From assembly GCA_019420305.1 (NCBI GenBank), contig JAHZHL010000033.1:1-64000 (forward strand): 64,000 bases of DNA. The letters run 5' to 3'. Each line of letters starts with the position of its first letter. Position 1 is the stretch's first letter. Below are positions 60,225 to 64,000 of this stretch, piece by piece. A program made the position numbers and the translations under genes. Origin of the DNA: Bacillota bacterium (GTDB taxonomy: Bacteria > Bacillota > Clostridia > Peptostreptococcales > Anaerovoracaceae). Under the pieces are notes generated by a model. The model made no database searches. It was not told where the DNA came from and was given only the letters and a program-made list of their open reading frames with translations.

Positions 60225-62057
60225 TTACTCCACTGTTACTGATTTTGCCAGGTTCTTCGGTTTATCAATGTTGCATCCTCTGAATTTCGCCACATAGTAC
60301 GCAAACAGCTGCAGCGGCACAACTGACAGCAGCGGCGTCACTTCATCCATGCAGGACGGAATATAAATGACTTCACTGGACTGTTTTTCGATTTCCCGGT
60401 TGCCTTCCTTGGCAATTCCCACAACATTGGCGCCTCTGGCCTTGATTTCCTGAATATTGGACAGCATTTTCTCAAAAAGGAAATCCTGCGTCGCCAGGGC
60501 AAAGACCAGCGTACCCTCTTCAATAAGGGCGATGGTGCCGTGTTTCAGCTCTCCCGCCGCAATGGCGAAAGAATTAATATAGGAAATTTCTTTGAGCTTC
60601 AGCGAGCCCTCGTAGGAAACTCCGGAATCTACGCCTCTTCCAATAAAGAATACCTGCTCTTTTCTGCAATATTTTTTGGCAATGGCCTCTACGTCCTTTT
60701 CCTTTTTCAGCAGCTCCTCCAGTTTATCCGGAATCTGCTTCAGCTCCTCAATAAAGCGATTATAATAATCCTGATCAATGACCCCCTTGGTATGTCCCAT
60801 ATAGAGGGCAATCAGATACATGCACATCAGCTGGGTGGTATAAGCCTTCGTGGAAGCTACCGCGATTTCCGGTCCCGCCCAGGTGTAGAACACATCGTCC
60901 GACTCCCTTGCTACCGAGCTTCCCACAACATTGACTACGGAAAGAATTCTGGCTCCCTTACGCTTGGCCTCCCGCAGAGCCGCCAGGGTATCCAGGGTTT
61001 CTCCGGACTGGCTGATGGCAATAAATAAGGTTTTATCGTCTACAAACGGATCCCGGTAGCGGAATTCGGAAGCAATGTCCACCTCAACCGGAATACGCGC
61101 CATCTTTTCAATCGCCGCTTTTCCTACAAGTCCGGCGTGATAAGCGGTTCCGCAGGCCACGATATACACCTTGTTAAAGCTTTCGATGTCTTCTTTTGTC
61201 ATGGTAATGCCATCCAGCTTAATGGTATTATCATCGTTCAGCCGTCTCATGAGCGTTTCATAAAGGCCTTTCGGCTGCTCATGGATCTCTTTCATCATAA
61301 AGTGGTCGTATCCGCCCTTTTCGGCCGCGTCCGCGTCCCATGTAACGTGGAACACTTCTCTTTTTACGACTTTCTGGTTCTCATCGTAAATTTTAATATC
61401 ATCCTTCGTCAGAACGACGGTCTCATTATTTTCAATCAGATAGATTTTTCTCACATACTTGAGAAGCGCCGGGATATCCGAAGCGATAAAGTTGCAGCCT
61501 TCGCCGATTCCTGCCACCAGAGGCGCGTCCTTTCTGACCGCTACCAGACGGTCAGGTTCGCCCGCCGCAACCACGCCGATGGCGTATGCTCCCCGCATCT
61601 GTTCCACTGCCCGGTTTACGGCTTTGTGCAGATCTCCGTCGTAATAAATACCGATCAGATGGGCGATGACTTCTGTATCTGTATCGGATTTAAATTTGAT
61701 CCCATACTCGTCGATCAGCCACTCCCGCAGTTCCACATAATTTTCAATAATTCCATTATGTACGACTGTAATGGTGTTGTCGCTGTTGCTGTGGGGATGA
61801 GCGTTTATATCGGAAGGCGCTCCGTGGGTCGCCCATCTGGTGTGGCCGATACCGATTGTGCTTTCAAACTCCGGATCGCCGATGATCTTCTCCAGATTGC
61901 TGATTTCACCTACATGTTTTCTGGTCTCAATCTTTCCATCCCGGTACAGGGCGATCCCCGCGGAGTCATAGCCTCTGTACTCCAACCGTTTCAACCCCTC
62001 TATAATAACTTCTTTCGCATTATTCTCCGTGCCGATGTATCCAACAATACCGCACAT
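60225..62057 (-). CDS. glmS: Glutamine--fructose-6-phosphate aminotransferase
   Basis: A 610-residue enzyme making glucosamine-6-phosphate. It begins MCGIVGYIG with the catalytic Cys2 of the Ntn glutaminase, followed by RGYDSAGIAL and HTRWATHGAP. Two SIS domains hold FIAISQSGETLDTLAALREA and AAGELKHGTIALIEEG. No glmS ribozyme lies upstream because only 19 bases separate it from glmM. AGGAGG precedes the ATG. Confidence 0.96.
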   Translation of the reverse strand: MCGIVGYIGTENNAKEVIIEGLKRLEYRGYDSAGIALYRDGKIETRKHVGEISNLEKIIGDPEFESTIGIGHTRWATHGAPSDINAHPHSNSDNTITVVHNGIIENYVELREWLIDEYGIKFKSDTDTEVIAHLIGIYYDGDLHKAVNRAVEQMRGAYAIGVVAAGEPDRLVAVRKDAPLVAGIGEGCNFIASDIPALLKYVRKIYLIENNETVVLTKDDIKIYDENQKVVKREVFHVTWDADAAEKGGYDHFMMKEIHEQPKGLYETLMRRLNDDNTIKLDGITMTKEDIESFNKVYIVACGTAYHAGLVGKAAIEKMARIPVEVDIASEFRYRDPFVDDKTLFIAISQSGETLDTLAALREAKRKGARILSVVNVVGSSVARESDDVFYTWAGPEIAVASTKAYTTQLMCMYLIALYMGHTKGVIDQDYYNRFIEELKQIPDKLEELLKKEKDVEAIAKKYCRKEQVFFIGRGVDSGVSYEGSLKLKEISYINSFAIAAGELKHGTIALIEEGTLVFALATQDFLFEKMLSNIQEIKARGANVVGIAKEGNREIEKQSSEVIYIPSCMDEVTPLLSVVPLQLFAYYVAKFRGCNIDKPKNLAKSVTVE

Positions 62058-62076
62058 AACCTACCTCCTAACTAAA

Positions 62077-63426
62077 TCAGCCAAACCGCTTTGTCAGCAG
62101 CTTTGCCAGTTCCTGTGCCAGTTCCGTTATATGATCCACATCCTCGCCTTCCAGCATCACGCGAACCAGCGGCTCGGTGCCGGAGGGGCGGATCAGAACC
62201 CTTCCGCGGCCTTCCATCTCAGTCTCCACTTTCTGAATCGCGGCGCGGATTTCCGGATCCTTCTCATATTTTGTTTTGTTTTCGTTTTTTACTTTCGCGT
62301 TTTTCAGCACCTGCGGATAAATCGTAATTTCATCCGACAGTTCTGACGGTTTTTTCCCGGATTCCAGTACGGCTCTCACAAGCTGCAGAGAAGACAAAAT
62401 CCCGTCTCCGGTAGTGGAATGGTTCAGGAAAATAATATGTCCCGACTGTTCCCCGCCGATCACACAGCCCGTGTTTATCATACTTTCCAACACATACCGA
62501 TCTCCCACGGAGGTCACATCTACGCTGCACCCCATGGATTCAATGTATTTATGGAATCCCAGGTTGCTCATGACGGTAGCGGTTACCTTGTCATCCACAA
62601 GCTCCCCGGCATTTTTCAGCATCTTCGCGCAGATACAGATCACTTTATCGCCGTCGATGATTCTTCCTTTTTCATCGATGGCGATCAGTCGATCCGCGTC
62701 TCCATCATAGGCAAGCCCCATAAAAGCACCCTGGCGGATGACTTCCTGCTGCAGACGCTCCGGATGGGTAGAACCGCATCCATCGTTGATGTTCAATCCG
62801 TCCGGCCGGTTTCCAATGACTGAAACTTCCGCTCCCAAAGACTGATAAACGAGTTCCGCGGCTTTATATGACGCGCCGTTGGCGCAGTCCAACACCAGTT
62901 TTAGCCCATCCAGCCTGCGGTCGATGGTGCCCGCGAGATAACGGACATAAATACCCAGAGCGTCATCATCCGCTTCCAGGCATTTGCCCAGCTTGTCGCC
63001 GGTAATATGGCTGTTTACATCAATATCCCGCAGAATCAGGTCCTCAATTTCATCTTCAATCTCATCATCCAGTTTAAAACCTTCACTGTTGAAGAACTTA
63101 ATTCCATTGTACTCAAACGGATTGTGGGACGCTGAAATCACAACCCCCACATCAGCCTGATAATACTTTACCAGGTACGCTACCGCGGGTGTCGGCAGAA
63201 CACCGACTTTAATCACATTCCCGCCTACAGCGAGAATTCCCGCGCTCAGCGCGTCTTCCAGCATGTCACCGGAAATTCTCGTGTCCTTTCCGATCAGAAC
63301 GACCGGCTTTCCTTTTTTCTTACTGAGTACATGGGCGCCGGCTTTTCCCAGCTTAAACGCGAGCTCCGGAGTAAGCTCCGAATTGGCGACTCCCCGCACG
63401 CCGTCTGTTCCAAAAAGTCTTCCCAT
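62077..63426 (-). CDS. glmM: Phosphoglucosamine mutase
   Basis: A 449-residue mutase converting glucosamine-6-phosphate to glucosamine-1-phosphate. MGRLFGTDGVRG opens the protein, ISASHNPFEYNGIKFF holds the phosphoserine, AYDGDADRLIAID binds Mg2+, GGEQSGHIIF binds sugar, and RPSGTEPLVRVMLEG is the C-terminal phosphate site. ATG 63426 follows AAAAGGAGAAGG. The order ybbR, glmM, glmS is widespread in Firmicutes with cdaA upstream. Confidence 0.96.
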   Translation of the reverse strand: MGRLFGTDGVRGVANSELTPELAFKLGKAGAHVLSKKKGKPVVLIGKDTRISGDMLEDALSAGILAVGGNVIKVGVLPTPAVAYLVKYYQADVGVVISASHNPFEYNGIKFFNSEGFKLDDEIEDEIEDLILRDIDVNSHITGDKLGKCLEADDDALGIYVRYLAGTIDRRLDGLKLVLDCANGASYKAAELVYQSLGAEVSVIGNRPDGLNINDGCGSTHPERLQQEVIRQGAFMGLAYDGDADRLIAIDEKGRIIDGDKVICICAKMLKNAGELVDDKVTATVMSNLGFHKYIESMGCSVDVTSVGDRYVLESMINTGCVIGGEQSGHIIFLNHSTTGDGILSSLQLVRAVLESGKKPSELSDEITIYPQVLKNAKVKNENKTKYEKDPEIRAAIQKVETEMEGRGRVLIRPSGTEPLVRVMLEGEDVDHITELAQELAKLLTKRFG

Positions 63427-63462
63427 TGTCCTTCTCCTTTTCAAATTACCTGTAGAATACGA

Positions 63463-64000
63463 TTAATCACTTGTTCTTATCTCAACTTCCACCTTTTCAG
63501 GCGTCAGATCTATATTTTCCAGTTGTTCTCCTCCTGTCACTTTTAAAGAAACCGTATGTGTGCCAGTTCCCCTGCGTCTCAGATTCGCGGAAAGCCGCAA
63601 ATCCTCCGCGCTGACAGCATCCACTGCTTCTTTACTGCCCGTCACCTGCGCGGAAACATTTGCGGTCCGCACAGATGCTTCAAGACCGTTTTCCAGTCCC
63701 TGCAGCCGGATGTCCTTTCCCTGGATTTTCAGAGTTTTTGTATAATACAGCATCCCCTGCACTTCGACCGTTTCCGCGGAAAGAATTACATTGGAAACTT
63801 GCGCTCCGTCCTTATCGACCGCAATCGGCGTAACGGTAAACGTCTGAAGTTCATCAGAAAGTTCAGCGGCCCGGATTCTCGCCTCAACGGCTTCTACGGA
63901 ACTGACCGCCGATCGTCCGCCCCGTACCTCAATCTCCGCCGGACTGGAAACGATCCCTCCGGGTTCGCTTCCGGAGGCGGTTTCTCCGCTGAAGGTAACT
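63463..64000 (-). CDS. YbbR-domain protein (5' end beyond the window)
   Basis: The frame is open from the window edge to the stop at 63463, at least 179 codons, reading at least one and a half YbbR-like domains (PAEIEVRGGRSAVSSVEAVEARI; LTPEKVEVEIRTSD). YbbR proteins form beta-strand repeats and regulate the c-di-AMP cyclase CdaA. It precedes glmM in the direction of transcription, as in the cdaA-ybbR-glmM operon. The N-terminal signal anchor would lie outside this window. Confidence 0.85.
   Translation of the reverse strand, partial: VTFSGETASGSEPGGIVSSPAEIEVRGGRSAVSSVEAVEARIRAAELSDELQTFTVTPIAVDKDGAQVSNVILSAETVEVQGMLYYTKTLKIQGKDIRLQGLENGLEASVRTANVSAQVTGSKEAVDAVSAEDLRLSANLRRRGTGTHTVSLKVTGGEQLENIDLTPEKVEVEIRTSD

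Noticed and set aside
59000..60283. Long open plus-strand frame opposite ahcY
   Set aside because: Antisense shadow of the strongly conserved ahcY; no family motif and no start signal.
62058..62076. glmS ribozyme upstream of glmS
   Set aside because: Only 19 bases separate glmM and glmS, too short for the ribozyme.

Overview
The window is chromosomal DNA from an anaerobic, Gram-positive Clostridia-type bacterium (order-level guess; Lachnospiraceae or Anaerovoracaceae-like). The reasons are strong AGGAGG ribosome-binding sites with some TTG starts, a T-box leader, a guanidine-I riboswitch, a class B sortase, a CotH-type kinase, and several oxygen-sensitive ferredoxin-linked enzymes. There is no plasmid or phage backbone. 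Mobile DNA is limited to three insertion sequences (ISLre2, IS110 and ISAs1 families).

Layout. 1-1.6 kb: an ISLre2-type element. 1.9-2.8 kb: a paired SMR guanidinium exporter under a guanidine-I riboswitch. 2.8-4.1 kb: a pentapeptide-repeat protein and a nitroreductase. 4.1-11.8 kb: an aromatic amino-acid operon (aroF-tyrA-aroB-aroA-aroC-pheA-aroE) behind a Phe/Tyr-rich leader peptide and an attenuator; aroE carries a decayed shikimate-kinase tail and the intact aroK lies convergent to it. No aroD is present. 12.5-19.5 kb: housekeeping and envelope genes (ridA, a GntR regulator, ispE, an Ig-like membrane protein, tadA, cvpA, sortase B, a secreted FnIII-like protein). 19.7-34 kb: 2-oxoacid and aldehyde metabolism. 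This block holds a five-gene operon (paaK, iorA, iorB, paaK, ACT protein), a tungsten/molybdenum-type aldehyde ferredoxin oxidoreductase with a MoaD/ThiS-like carrier behind a riboswitch-like leader, an old-yellow-enzyme oxidoreductase, an IS110 element, and a four-subunit 2-oxoacid:ferredoxin oxidoreductase behind a T-box whose specifier reads AUC (Ile). 34.4-37.8 kb: a small unannotated ORF, a LuxR-type regulator, tRNA-Arg(CCT), and an ISAs1 element with a perfect 9-bp target duplication and an amber codon in its transposase. 37.8-46.4 kb: a probable surface-polymer locus (lipoprotein, VTC-type polymerase, DUF4956, CotH kinase, GH-like protein, HEAT protein, processive GT2). 46.5-64 kb: a NrdD-like small protein, an acidic unknown protein, corA, gltX, an amidohydrolase, a secreted C1 peptidase, a 33-aa hydrophobic peptide, a DUF5688 protein, an Fe-S protein, a MocR regulator with a divergent flavin-oxidase-like gene, ahcY, glmS, glmM and the end of ybbR.

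How it fits together. The first half makes and interconverts aromatic and branched-chain amino acids. The operons look wired to amino-acid supply through three RNA devices: a leader peptide, a T-box and ACT-domain feedback. The IOR/PaaK and VOR/POR-type enzymes can run oxidatively (Stickland-type fermentation) or reductively (amino acids rebuilt from aryl or branched acids); the T-box argues for the reductive, biosynthetic direction for the latter. The candidate for an underdescribed system is the VTC-DUF4956-CotH-GH-HEAT-GT2 locus, which combines a polyphosphate-polymerase fold, an atypical kinase fold and a processive glycosyltransferase. All functional calls rest on reading motifs by eye; no database search was run.
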